Source: Trichosporon coremiiforme
Lineage: Eukaryota; Basidiomycota; Tremellomycetes; Trichosporonales; Trichosporonaceae
Length of the DNA stretch: 64,000 nt
Assembly: GCA_039545355.1 (NCBI GenBank)
Contig: BCJJ01000003.1
Location: 248,001-312,000, forward strand
Direction: 5' to 3'
This document shows, piece by piece, positions 11,338 to 22,925 of this stretch. The translations under genes were made by a program, and so were the position numbers. The notes below the pieces were generated by a model. The model was given only the letters and a program-made list of their open reading frames with translations. It was not told the origin of the DNA and did no database searches. Positions within the stretch are counted from its first letter, which is position 1. Each line of letters begins with the position of its first letter.

Positions 11338-11814
11338 CTACCTCAAGGATACATGGGCCTGGTCACCCCGTTTTGGGGGCAGGACATTTTGCGCCGTGAT
11401 TGGAAGGATTGGCGGACTGGCTGGCGCAGTTTATTGATTTCGCCCCTTCAAGGGCAACCCAAGTGCCGCGATCATCAAACTATCTTTTTTGGCCCGAGAG
11501 ACTTATGCCGGTTGAGCGAAGGAAAGCAACTCAACTAAGAGGGATGCGAGGGGACACCTGGGCTGAGTACGCCTAAAACAGTTTCTCAGCATCATGCCGG
11601 ATGGAACAAAAGAGCGCGATTGCTGTGCACTTTGCGCTGTCTGCAAAGGAGCTGGTCCTTGGTCGTGAGGCGTATTCAGACCTGCCCTGCGTTGTTTTGC
11701 ATAGCTTGAAAGGGAGAGGACTGGGACAGGGCTATGCCAGCAGGTGTGTCCCAGTGCTTCGAGTGGCGTGACAGTGGCAGAATTCTCCTCTTTCCCGCAA
11801 CAAATACAAAAAAC
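11338..11814. other. Intergenic between tRNA genes
   Basis: About 480 bases with no recognised gene or repeat. Minus-strand ORFs here run antisense through the tRNA-Gln gene and have no domain. Confidence 0.3.
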
Positions 11815-11900
11815 GGCGCCAACTGGGATTTGAACCCAGGACCACTTCCAGAGCCAACAAGCACCCAAAGAAAGTATGATAACGACTACACCATTAGCGC
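11815..11900 (-). tRNA. tRNA-Gln(TTG) with ~15-nt intron
   Basis: Acceptor GCGCTAA pairs with TTGGCGC. A box AATGGTGTAGTCGTTATCA is Gln-like. Stem ACTTT/GAAGT encloses CTTTGG followed by an intron of about 15 nt (GTGCTTGTTGGCTCT). T arm CTGGG-TTCAAAT-CCCAG. A T6 terminator follows on the minus strand. Confidence 0.82.
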
Positions 11901-11952
11901 ACGTGACTTGCTATATATGTCAGCTTTTCAGGCGGGATGATATCGAGCGATC

Positions 11953-12296
11953 AGTTGGAAATCACGTGATTCCTTTCCCACGTGTCTCGCGGCACTCGGC
12001 CCGTACTCCGGTGTTCGACCTCCTGTCAGCACCCCCGTTCTCAATGTTTCTATTGTTCTAGCTGAGAACATGCTCAACATGCTTCTTACACGCATTCTCG
12101 GCGCCGGCCTCGGTGCCCGACATCGCGACATCTTCCGAGTAGTCTGCAGCTAGTCTCATTGTTCTCTAGCTGCCTGTAGATATATAAGTGGCCATCTGGC
12201 CATCCTATGCAACCACATTCTCTGTTGATCAGTTCAAGTCTAACCACCCTACGAGCAACATCGTTGCTTGGGCCCCGGGCAGTCTAGATTTCTACA
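11953..12296 (+). mobile_element. Solo-LTR-like repeat, copy B
   Basis: 344 bp. 5' end AGTTGGAAATCACGTGAT; 3' end GCAGTCTAGATTTCTACA. It carries TGTAGATATATAAGTGGCC and the shared ACGAGCAACATCGTTGCTTGG block. Closest to copy D (44666-45023), sharing the longer U3 with CCCACGTG and CTGAGAACATGCTCAACATG. It lies 55 bp upstream of tRNA-Ser(AGA). Confidence 0.75.
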
Positions 12297-12351
12297 GGCG
12301 GGCCAGCCGCGGGGCCGTACGCCTATCCATCCAGGAGATCGCAGGCAGGTT

Positions 12352-12445
12352 GGTGCTGTGGCGGAGTGGTTAACGCGATTGACTAGAACTTGCATCGTTC
12401 AATCAATTTCCTTTGGGAGCACATGTTCGAATCATGTCAGCATCG
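12352..12445 (+). tRNA. tRNA-Ser(AGA) with 13-nt intron
   Basis: Acceptor GGTGCTG pairs with CAGCATC, discriminator G, followed by TTTTT. TGGCGGAGTGGTTAACGCG A box; stem ATTGA/TCAAT; loop CTAGAA, intron CTTGCATCGTTCA, A. Long variable arm TTCCTTTGGGAG as in class II Ser tRNAs; T arm ACATG-TTCGAAT-CATGT. Confidence 0.93.
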
Positions 12446-12667
12446 TTTTTGCCATCCGCGAAACTGAGGATGAGTAGAGGACTGAGTATGGGTAGCTGCA
12501 GAGACATCGGGCAGTCGATACCCAACTGGAAACCCGAAGATTTGAGAAAACGAGACATTAATCAGATGTTCACCCTATTGCACACGGAGAAACTTTTCTC
12601 ACTGCCTCCACCACACTTACGGTACCGCCCCAGCCCATATTCAGCGCCGCAGCTCCTTCAACAGGTT

Positions 12668-12779
12668 GGCGTTGTGGCGGAGTGGTTAACGCGGTTGACT
12701 CGAACGGTCTCTCTAGGCGAGAGAGCGGTTCAGGAATCAACTTCCTTCGGGAGCGCATGTTCGAATCATGTCAACGTCG
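12668..12779 (+). tRNA. tRNA-Ser(CGA) with ~31-nt intron
   Basis: Acceptor GGCGTTG/CAACGTC, discriminator G, T-run after. Stem GTTGA/TCAAC; loop CTCGAA, then an intron containing the hairpin CTCTCT...AGAGAG, ending GGTTCAGGA. Class II variable arm TTCCTTCGGGAG. Confidence 0.93.
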
Positions 12780-12994
12780 TTTTTGCCTCTCTCGGAGGCC
12801 AAAACAGTTCATTTTGGGTCTCTTGGGGTCTCAGCCAATCGGAGAAATCGATTTCCAAAAATCCGGGAAATTCGCATATGTGCCACGGTGGTCTACAGTG
12901 GCTCGTTATTTTGTTGCGTTACCGGCCTGCATACAGTTCAAACAAGACTATCGTTGAGTAAGGAACGTGCCTTTCTCTGCAGAAAAAAATGTGA

Positions 12995-14845
12995 TCACGT
13001 CTGAGGACTGTTGTTGATGTGTACGTTGAGACGAACTGGACCACCATCCAGCGCGACTGTGATCTTGGTGTCCAACGCAATCTTGTAATCGACTCCTGTC
13101 TCCCTCCTGGCGCGGTCATCCTGGAAAGTAAAGGTTGATCCCGTGGCAGGTTCCGTCAGAACCCATCCGGGAAGCGGCACCTGGAGCTGCGTAAAAATCC
13201 AACCCTGTCTCGCTGCCAACTCTCTGGCACCGTTCCCCAGATTGTATAAGGCCCCCAAGGGCCACAGTGAATCAAAGCCGTGGAACACTGCTGTCAGATC
13301 GACTGCCTCTGCTTGTACCTCCTCCACTTCATGCACGCGCAACAGAGCCACAACGGAATCCCCGTTGGGCTGATTGTAGGTGGTAAATACATGGAGTCCG
13401 GTGGCCTTCGCGGCAACCAGACCGGCCACAGTAGCCACGTCCTGCATGTCAACCCCGGGCGTGATCACAAGCTTTGCGCTGGAGAGATCGCTGTTCTGTA
13501 GGTCTTCTCCCGCGCTCCTGATCTGGTTGGCGGCAGGCGAAGCCGTGAGCGGGTCACTCCAGCTCCACTGCAACATTCTGGTACTCTTGTTGACCGTCGC
13601 CACGATGTCGCAAGGTACCACTAGCACGGACTCAGGCTTGCTGGCGTGGGCGACCCTGAACTTGTTCGGCGCATCGAGGGTGACTCTGAGGTCTTGAGCA
13701 CTGGAGGCGCCAAGATAGACGGCCGCCTCTTCGAGCCACGAGCACGATAGAATGTTGGAGTACACAAAGGTGTCCTTGGCGAAGTCTAACAACTGGCTGC
13801 AATCTGTGCTTCTGGCGTCGGCAGCGTCAGCCGGGGTATTATCCACGTGGGACTTGATGGTGTACACGATTTCGAGATCATATCCCACCCCATCAATATC
13901 GACAGGGGCCACGCTGTACAGTGTATGCTCGTACAGTGGCTCACCGGCTGCATTCGTCGTCCCGTCCCATCTGAAAGCGAGTCGTCGCCCTGAAGAACCC
14001 GGTTCGGAGACTGACCAGCCATCGCTCGCACTCTGATATGTCCACTGTTGGGTCCGTGCGAGCCCGACGATACCATCGTTGAAGGCGGCTGGCGACATGC
14101 TATCCCATATCTCCTTGAAATGGACATGCAGGTCTGCCAGATCAGCCTTTCGGAGTCCGGCGGCGGGCAGTGGAGGCTTTGCCTGGTCGGTTTTCCCAAG
14201 GAGCATGTATGTGTCGCCGTCGGGAGCGCCAAAGTTGCACCACCAGTCCCATCCCAGAACCTGCGCCGCTGCGTTGACAGCGTCGAGGGCCACGTTATCC
14301 CCTCGGCCGTCACGAGCTGTCGAGTCAACAAGAAGGGCATCCGACTTCAGGTCCTTGTTGTTCAAGGTCTGGCCAACGAGCTGCAGACGCTTCATAGGAG
14401 CGTCCACCTTCTCGTCCCATGCTGGGTGCGCCCATCCCCACGTGAACTTGACCGAAGCCTCACTTGGGCCGAGGACGCCAACAAGCACACAAGGCATGGT
14501 GTACGAGCCAAATGACATTGTACGAGCGGTCAGGTCGACGGCTCCTGAGGTGACCCCCATTGCCTCCCTGAGAATAAGCTTCTGCAGGGCGACACGCACA
14601 GACGACCCCTTGCTGAATTCGCAGAGTGCTTTCCCGCTCGTCATGTCGTACTGCACGCCGTCCTCAATCATCGCCACCAGTCGAGGGTTGCCGCCCACGG
14701 TTGCGGTAATCGTCTCCACTGTCTCACCACCGAAGAAACCCGGGTGCTTCGTCCGCTTCTCCGTGATGTGCTTGTAGCCCTCTGCGGTCTTCTCGGTGCG
14801 CGTTGTCGTCTTCACTTGCGCCTCTTTCGAGGTTGTGCAACCCAT
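12995..14845 (-). CDS. Intronless, probably acylated protein with two DUF6882-like units
   Basis: 616 residues from ATG at 14845. This start was preferred over one 183 nt upstream because it gives MGCTTSKE, a classic N-myristoylation signal with Cys3 available for palmitoylation. Two diverged units are visible. Unit 1 (about 100-265) has TMSFGSYTMPCVLVGVLGP, VKFTWGWAHPAW, MKRLQLVGQ and LGWDWWCNF..DGDTYMLL; this is the layout of bacterial DUF6882 (FG..FP.Q.LGT...TWLWAWAN...LR.LG...DAYYR). Unit 2 (about 430-540) has VPCDIVATVN, MLQWSWSDP, IRSAGEDL and THVFTTY-like NGDSVVALL. Each unit is followed by a W-rich segment (IWDSMSPAAFNDG; LWPLGALYNLGNG) with a ...GW.LTEP.SG... core. No intron occurs in 1.85 kb, in a genome where almost every gene has several. 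Function unknown; a peripheral membrane role is inferred from the N-terminus. Confidence 0.7.
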   Translation of the reverse strand: MGCTTSKEAQVKTTTRTEKTAEGYKHITEKRTKHPGFFGGETVETITATVGGNPRLVAMIEDGVQYDMTSGKALCEFSKGSSVRVALQKLILREAMGVTSGAVDLTARTMSFGSYTMPCVLVGVLGPSEASVKFTWGWAHPAWDEKVDAPMKRLQLVGQTLNNKDLKSDALLVDSTARDGRGDNVALDAVNAAAQVLGWDWWCNFGAPDGDTYMLLGKTDQAKPPLPAAGLRKADLADLHVHFKEIWDSMSPAAFNDGIVGLARTQQWTYQSASDGWSVSEPGSSGRRLAFRWDGTTNAAGEPLYEHTLYSVAPVDIDGVGYDLEIVYTIKSHVDNTPADAADARSTDCSQLLDFAKDTFVYSNILSCSWLEEAAVYLGASSAQDLRVTLDAPNKFRVAHASKPESVLVVPCDIVATVNKSTRMLQWSWSDPLTASPAANQIRSAGEDLQNSDLSSAKLVITPGVDMQDVATVAGLVAAKATGLHVFTTYNQPNGDSVVALLRVHEVEEVQAEAVDLTAVFHGFDSLWPLGALYNLGNGARELAARQGWIFTQLQVPLPGWVLTEPATGSTFTFQDDRARRETGVDYKIALDTKITVALDGGPVRLNVHINNSPQT

Positions 14846-15124
14846 ATTGTCGGATCGACGGATTCGGGTGAGTGAAAGGGACTGCCGGGTGAGAGACACA
14901 TCTTGCCACCTTTTTGTTCGCCTGGAAAGGACCGACTCCCATGTCAACACCCAACAATGCCCCACGGCTAGCGCAGTCGGATCCGAACCTCTGCCAACTT
15001 TGAGACGAGGCGAGGGTTCTCGTGACAAGACATAACGCAGTAGGTTCCCCTCAATTCACTCTTGCAGAGAGCTGGGTCAGTTACAGATACGGAGCCGAAC
15101 AGAGGTCCACGTCACTCCGTCACT

Positions 15125-15384
15125 TGTTGGAAATCACGTGATCTCTCATCAGTCACTCCGGCACCCAGTCCGTCACTCCAGGTTGTTCTCAGTGTCTCCG
15201 ACACCTCAGTGTCTCCGACACCTTCCAACAGTCTGCAGCTAGTCTCATTGTTCTCTAGCTGCCTGTAGATATATAAACGGCCTCCTGGCCATTCTTATGC
15301 AACCACATCTCAACTGATCAGTTCAATCTAGCCGTGCTACAAGCAACATCGTTGCCTGGACATCCAGCGTTCTAGATTCCTACA
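15125..15384 (+). mobile_element. Solo-LTR-like repeat, copy C
   Basis: 260 bp from TGTTGGAAATCACGTGAT to GATTCCTACA, with TGTAGATATATAAACGGCC. Flanked by GTCAC (15119-15123, one base before the TG) and GTCAC (15385-15389), a 5-bp target duplication. The U3 has a partial tandem of TCAGTGTCTCCGACACC (two copies). Confidence 0.8.
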
Positions 15385-16145
15385 GTCACCTGCACACCAA
15401 GGCGGAATGTGTTTGAGACATGGAACAGCCTTACGTAAAGCTCGTATAGTGTAGGTGGTTATCACCGTCCGTTGTGGTTCTTCCATCGCCGGGCTGACCG
15501 CTGTTCGACTCAGCGTGCGAGCACTTTTTGTCACCTCTGCGTCTGAGATGTCGTGGAGTTGGCCCTGTGAAACGGAGCAGTTTAGTTGAAGTGTGCCATA
15601 GTCCCGCTCGGTGATTCAGGCACAGTCAAATCAGGTCCGATCCGCGCATCTCGCATGTGTCGGGCGCTCTTCTGTTCACTCGAAATGCTTCGCACTCTAA
15701 CTCCACCTTGGGTTTCAATGAAGGAGCGCCCCGGCAAGCGAGATGAACTGTGGACCTCCACTTGCTGAAGGCTCCCCATCTGCCGCCTAGTTCCTGCTTC
15801 GGTGCAGATCGGTCGCCTGGTCGAGTCTGGTCAACCTCCCTACAGCATCGGCACATTCAATGGCCAAGCACAACCACCCGCGGCCGAGAACACATCGAGC
15901 GACAGGATGTATGAAAGGATACATGTGCAGTGAGTACCCGCGTGAAACACGGCCCGGCCAGACAGCCAGCCTCCGCGAACACCCATCCATCACCGGCCCC
16001 TCACTGACACTAGTGGCACTGTACTTCAATGTGGCAGGAGTCTGCCGAGGAACCGGGAGGGGCGGGTCCCCGCTGTACGTTACCACATGTGCAGATGCAG
16101 AACGAACATAGGAATCATTGCCTGGGAGCTCAGGAGCTCAGACGA
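15385..16145. other. Intergenic, no gene recognised
   Basis: About 760 bases after LTR copy C. Only short ORFs without domains. Confidence 0.3.
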
Positions 16146-16147
16146 TA

Positions 16148-16608
16148 AACTAGGGGCAACCGATAAGTCGAACACCGCAAAACTGGGCATTTCCAAGTCC
16201 ACACTACTCATCCTTCGTTGCTTATCCAGACTTGAGACCTCTGCTGATAAAACTACTGCCATGCATGCATGACTGGACCACATTTGAGGGATCATGAATT
16301 GATGCTGATGGAATGCAGTGAGCTCTAATTCGTTCGACTCCCCTTGTTTTGTATGGTGCTTCAAGTCTCCTCACCATACGGGTGTCTCTCCTAGGGAGTC
16401 GAATAAAGACAGCAGTTTTTGAGAAGCTCTCTGATCGTCAATATGCACAAAGGAAGCATGAAATCACGTTTATCGATGCTTCAGATGCAGCTCTTCTTAC
16501 ATATTAAGTCTCAGCTGCTCAGCCAGTGCAGAGGCTGAGCAACGCGACAAAGAATGTGCGCAAAAATCGCTCTTTGGCTTGTGTTCGACTCAACGGTTGC
16601 CCCTAGTT
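16148..16608. mobile_element. Non-autonomous DNA transposon (MITE) with 28-bp inverted repeats and TA duplication
   Basis: Left end 16148-16175 starts AACTAGGGGCAACCG and ends GTCGAACAC; the right end 16581-16608 is its reverse complement with 2 mismatches of 28. Both ends are flanked by TA (16146-16147 and 16609-16610). At 461 bp with no transposase ORF it fits a MITE mobilised by a TA-targeting transposase (Tc1/mariner-like, inferred). Internally, 16330-16405 forms an imperfect hairpin (GTTCGACTCCC...GTATGGTG / CACCATAC...GGGAGTCGAA). Confidence 0.8.
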
Positions 16609-16610
16609 TA

Positions 16611-17436
16611 CACCCTCAAGCCCGCAAAAGTGGAGGTGACACCCTGCGCAAGTCGCACTCCAAACTCCCCACCCCGGGCCGTTCCCGCTGATTAGATACC
16701 TTAACAGCGTACGTGGGGCAGATTATGAGGCTGTGCGCCAGTGGTTGCCTGCCTCAAAGCTTCAAGAAGTCGTATCGCCTCCGTAGAGCGTGCGGTAGCA
16801 GTCTCTGCCTGGTGCACCTCGGGATGTCTCGACCGCTGTAGGCTCCGCGCTAACATTCTTCGAGTGGACCGATGCACTACCAACGCCAGCCGCTCTAGAA
16901 GCATTGCAAGGCATGCATGAAATGGTATTCAGGTGGCATGTTGGTTGCAGCCGGACTTGCGATGCGATGTGTGTCAATGTGGCTGCAAAGTCCCGCATGT
17001 ACTGTACAGTAGGTGGAGATCTGGACTGGTGGCCGGCACTGCCTTGTCGCTCAACTTGAGTTTCCTCCGCTGACTACGCAGCACCAACGGCCGCATACAT
17101 CACGCTGGCCATCTAGCCGCAACCTCGAGGCAATGCGTCCCCACGATATCAACGAGCCATGCATTGTGATACAACAGGATGGGTTGTTACAGAGTCTAGT
17201 AGTGGAACTTCGGGCGGTAACATACTTTCGTCGGTCGGCTGGATCGTATGGAGCACCGGCTTCGTGTGCGGCTCACGTTCGTAAGGGAGAGGTCATGCAC
17301 AGGTAGTGGGTTGGGTCAAGAGTGGTGGGGCGCGTGGATATCGTCGCGATTCTAGGATCGGGATGTGCGTCGGCATAGTGAGCAGCTCAACGATCAAAGG
17401 ATTGGGGTCGTGAACGGAGCATGCAGCGAACGAGAC
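16611..17436. other. Intergenic, no gene recognised
   Basis: About 830 bases between the MITE and the minisatellite. ORFs under 100 residues with no domain. Confidence 0.3.
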
Positions 17437-17615
17437 GGTGGAGAGGTGGAGAGGTGGAGAGGTGGAGAGGTGGAGAGGTGGAGAGGTGGAGAGGTGGAGA
17501 GGTGGAGAGGTGGAGAGGTGAAGAGGTGGAGAGGTGGAGAGGTGGAGAGGTGGAGAGGTGGAGAGGTGGAGAGGTGGAGAGGTGGAGAGGTGGAGAGGTG
17601 GAGAGGTGGAGCGGT
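17437..17615. repeat. 8-bp minisatellite (GAGGTGGA)n, about 22 copies
   Basis: An almost perfect tandem array of GAGGTGGA with a G-to-A change near 17521 and decay at the right end (GCGGTGGAGTGGAGG). Strong purine strand asymmetry. Because 8 is not a multiple of 3, the ORFs through it (VERWRGGE repeats) are artefacts. Confidence 0.95.
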
Positions 17616-17925
17616 GGAGTGGAGGTTGGGAGGGCGTGTCGTATTCTCGGGACGCAAGCCTGCGAGAGACCGGGATCGGCGAGAGCTAGGTTGACCGAGG
17701 ATAAGAGATGTGAGACGATTCATACGATGAGGCTACGGATATGGAGGTTCTGACCTTTATATACGTGTTCCGCCTCAGCGTAGGATAGAGTCGAGCCTTC
17801 GGGAGGCGGTTCCGCTAGTGGAACGCCACATTGGCGGAGAGCCGACTGTTGTCCGTGAAGTGGTTTCACGACAGGGCGTCGAGCTTTTGATCACGGTCCG
17901 AGCTTCCCGGCGACATGTTGACGCA
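17616..17925. other. Intergenic, no gene recognised
   Basis: About 310 bases downstream of the zinc-finger gene's stop; includes TTTATATACG near 17756, a possible TATA element, but no start site could be assigned. Confidence 0.25.
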
Positions 17926-19100
17926 TCACTTCAGGTTCTTCATCGTCTTGCCGGAGCCGCCGTCCTTGGCACACGATCTCTTCTCATGATTGGCTCTACC
18001 CTGGCAAGAGGCGTAGCGTTCTCCGCAGTAATGACAGGGATACGCTGATAATCAATGTCGCTTCGTAGGGTAGAGACATACGCAGCAGATCCGGGCGGTC
18101 GCTGTGCTCGTCCTTCCCGTGCCTGGTGAGATAGACCTTGTTCGCGTACGTCGCGGGTCATGCCTGACAAGCATGGGCTATCAAGTCAATTTCACAGACC
18201 TCGCCTTGACGCACCTCCCGACTTCGTGCTACTGGCGTGAGCCCGTTGCTCATGGCTGTCGAGCTTTTGCTCCTTCCAAGTACGGTAACCACAGTTGGCG
18301 ACGCTACACTCCAGTTTAGGGGCCAGCTGAGCGCATGTTGGCTGGGCATATCTTACCCTCATCCTTCGCCTTGCGGTGCGCGGACTTGCGATGGCTATCA
18401 AGCTGAGCAGCATTGTAGAACGCGGACGGACACTCCAAACAGCTATGGCCTGGTCGCCAGGTCAGAAGGAAGAAGTACTTACGCCAGATCTTGAGGTGCG
18501 TGTCCTCGTGCTCCCTGGACCTGCTCTTCGTAGCGAACGTCATGGTGCCAGCCTCATCCGGACACGGGTACGCTGCATTGTTAGTCCAGTTGGGGCGACA
18601 TGACTCACGTTTGAGACCGAGATGAACGCAGTCGTGATGCTCCTTCATGGGCGACTTGTAGGCGAAGGCTTTACCGCATGACGGCACAGGGCAGTGGTAT
18701 CCTCCTCCGTCAGTTTATGACAGCGCCGATGGAAACTCACGCGGTCCCAGGTGAGAGCGGCTGATGTGCTGGTTCAGCAAACTCGGGCTGGTGTACTGTT
18801 TTCTGCACTCGTCCCAGTAGCAGGAGAAGATCTCACTCTTGCGGTGCGCAAACCGAACGTGCGCATCGCTACCGTCGGAACGCACAAACTTCTTGTCGCA
18901 GTTTGACTCCGGGCAGGCGAGCACTTCTCGTGAGGCACTGCCCTAGACCAGGCCAGAATGACTCACCACGCGTGCCAGCGTGCGCGAGCAGGTGCCTATT
19001 GAGCAGCACGATCCCACCGCACCGTTATCCACGCCCCTCGATGTGGCTTGATATCAGATTCTGGAGTGGACAGAGTATACTGACCACATGTAGAGCGCCC
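17926..19100 (-). pseudogene. C2H2 zinc-finger gene with in-frame stops, probably decaying
   Basis: Short exons separated by introns of about 30-45 nt encode about eight fingers: CPESNC...H, CYWDEC...HISRSH, CPVPSC...HHDCVH, CPDEAGTMTF...HEDTH, CLECPSAF...HRKSAH, CSVANC...HEQRAH, CQA*PATYANK...HGKDEH, CHYCGERY...HEKRSC, then KTMKNLK and TGA (17926-17928). Two features argue for decay. In the seventh finger the second zinc Cys is a TGA (18158-18160). In the fourth finger the second Cys is Gly. The most upstream finger-like segment (CGGIVLLNRHLLAHAG, near 19000) is preceded by TAA in its frame. An ORF upstream (19592-19082, -; ...FQKHREDYVVGVLELFSLEDLDF...) may be its 5' coding part. Introns could rescue some of this, so a working gene is not excluded. 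Confidence 0.55.
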
Positions 19101-19646
19101 TTTGGGGAGGTGGGTTGTCCGTGTGACAGGATCCTCGGTGTTTGTAGGCGTCCAGTCAGAGTCAGCGGGGATCGAGTATGTAATCCGATGTCTGCAGCGA
19201 GATGTACGACCGAAGAGGTCGCAGATTACGCTCTCGGCCGCGACCACGAGCCGGTACTTCTTGCGCAGCTCCTCGTCGGTCGCTTCCTCGAAGTCTAAGT
19301 CCTCAAGAGAAAACAACTCAAGCACGCCTACGACGTAGTCCTCGCGGTGCTTCTGGAACAAGTCACTGAATGTGTCAGTCCTGGTGTCAGCTTGCTCCTG
19401 GAAGTAATGGGACGCCAACGCAGTGGCTCGTGCAAGCCCGGATAATGCTGGTAGGAGCGGCCTCGGAACCCCGCTCGTGGCCAAGACGCTCCGCAGGTAG
19501 ACCCGACGTAGAAGAGGACAGGGAGACCTGGCCTCAGTAGGAGTGCTACATACTTTCAAGTAACACCGCCACAGAGGCAGGTCACCAGCCAAGCGGAGGA
19601 GGCGAAGGAGGCGAGCGATGGAGGGGAGATGGCCGTCAGCGAGTAT

Positions 19647-21601
<1,955 letters not shown>

Positions 21602-22925
21602 TGGGTGATGCGCGCCAGTATGCCCTCTGCCTGGGTGCAGGCACCCCCGGCCTGGGGTGGCCTCCGGCCTACCACCCCGTGTGCTCCCCTTCCTGGCCGC
21701 ATCTGGTTATCTATTTGAGATTCCCAAGTCGTGAGGAGCGTTCGGGTGTGGTGCACGACCTAAATCAATCCCGCATCGACATGACCTTCGGGCGCATCAT
21801 GCTTCTCCCGACGCCCGAACAATGTGTCTGCACGTTCTCAACCTTCTGTGCGGGTCGATCGCGACGGCGATGCAACAGTTCCTCAACCATCTGTGCAACA
21901 ACCGTCCGTGGATCCACTGTCTGTGCAGCGTCGTGCACCAACCGTGCAGCACCTTGCGGCAATCGGCTGCCAGCATCCACAGCGACTACCTGCATGCGGG
22001 AGTAGCCTTGGTCTCCTGCCCCGCGCACCTCCAACGTACCTCGAAAGCATGCACTCTTGCACTAGCATTCATGGTCGTATTGCCCAGTGACGTCATAGTG
22101 ACCACAGCGGTGGATGTACACAAGACATAGAGCAATGGTGCACACGCACACCAGTGGAGGTCTCGTGAGGAGTGGGCACGACTGCGCGAGCTTTTTCACG
22201 CTGGGAGGATCGGCGGATTCGCGTCTTGCCTCCACTTTCGCGGACTCGGTGATCCCTCAGCAGGAAGTTGGGGCTGTAGGAATGATGCATCTCGTCGTGG
22301 TTCCATGCATATGGTCTTGGTGTTGTGCACGAAATTCTTGTCTATGGAGGTTTCCTGCTCACTGGTGCCACAGTGGGAGAACGAAGGTTTGGTGGGGTAG
22401 GTCGGTGGGGTCGCCGCCAGGGCCGGGCCGCTACTCTGGTACACCGAGACGGCTTGCAATCCCCATGCATCGTACTGCCGCAACCCCTCATGTCATCGCT
22501 GGGGTCGTAGGAGTGCTGTGATTCGAGGGCGTGAATCTTGATAACGTGTAAGAGTTGCCGTCACACTACCTGTCCGATGAAATGTCAGTCCATGCTAGCA
22601 CAGCGTACTGCAGGCTGGCGACAATACGGTCCGTACAGTATGCAAGAACGCGGCCATCTCAGCGACGGCCAGCCGCAGGGCCGAGGGGGGGGATCCCCGA
22701 GAGAAGTGAGTCAGGGCAACCCAGCTGGCCTTGGCGGGGGGTGTCGCTCAGCGTAAAGTCTGTTGAAGCTCCGGTCTCGCTCACACTATGCCCAACCCGA
22801 CAGACTGCTCAGGCGCCTGCTAGATTAGTTCTAACTGCCTATAGTACAAGTGCATGAAAGCGTGTCATCACAAACTACGCTATGGAAAGAGAGAGGGAAC
22901 CGGAAGTTGTAAGAACATCCTAACC
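21602..22925. other. 1.3-kb stretch with no assigned gene
   Basis: Upstream of the polyproline gene and downstream of the eL8 stop. ORFs up to 135 residues with no domain. A loose CAACCRTSYGTGCARC-type direct repetition is visible at about 21875-21955. Nothing supported. Confidence 0.3.

Noticed and set aside
17365..17753. ORFs with ERWRGGEV or HLSTSPPL repeats
   Set aside because: They are translations of the 8-bp minisatellite; all frames stay open because the repeat has no stop codon.
18158..18160. TGA at a Cys position as selenocysteine
   Set aside because: C2H2 fingers do not use Sec, I saw no SECIS-like hairpin, other decay marks are present, and most fungi lack Sec machinery.
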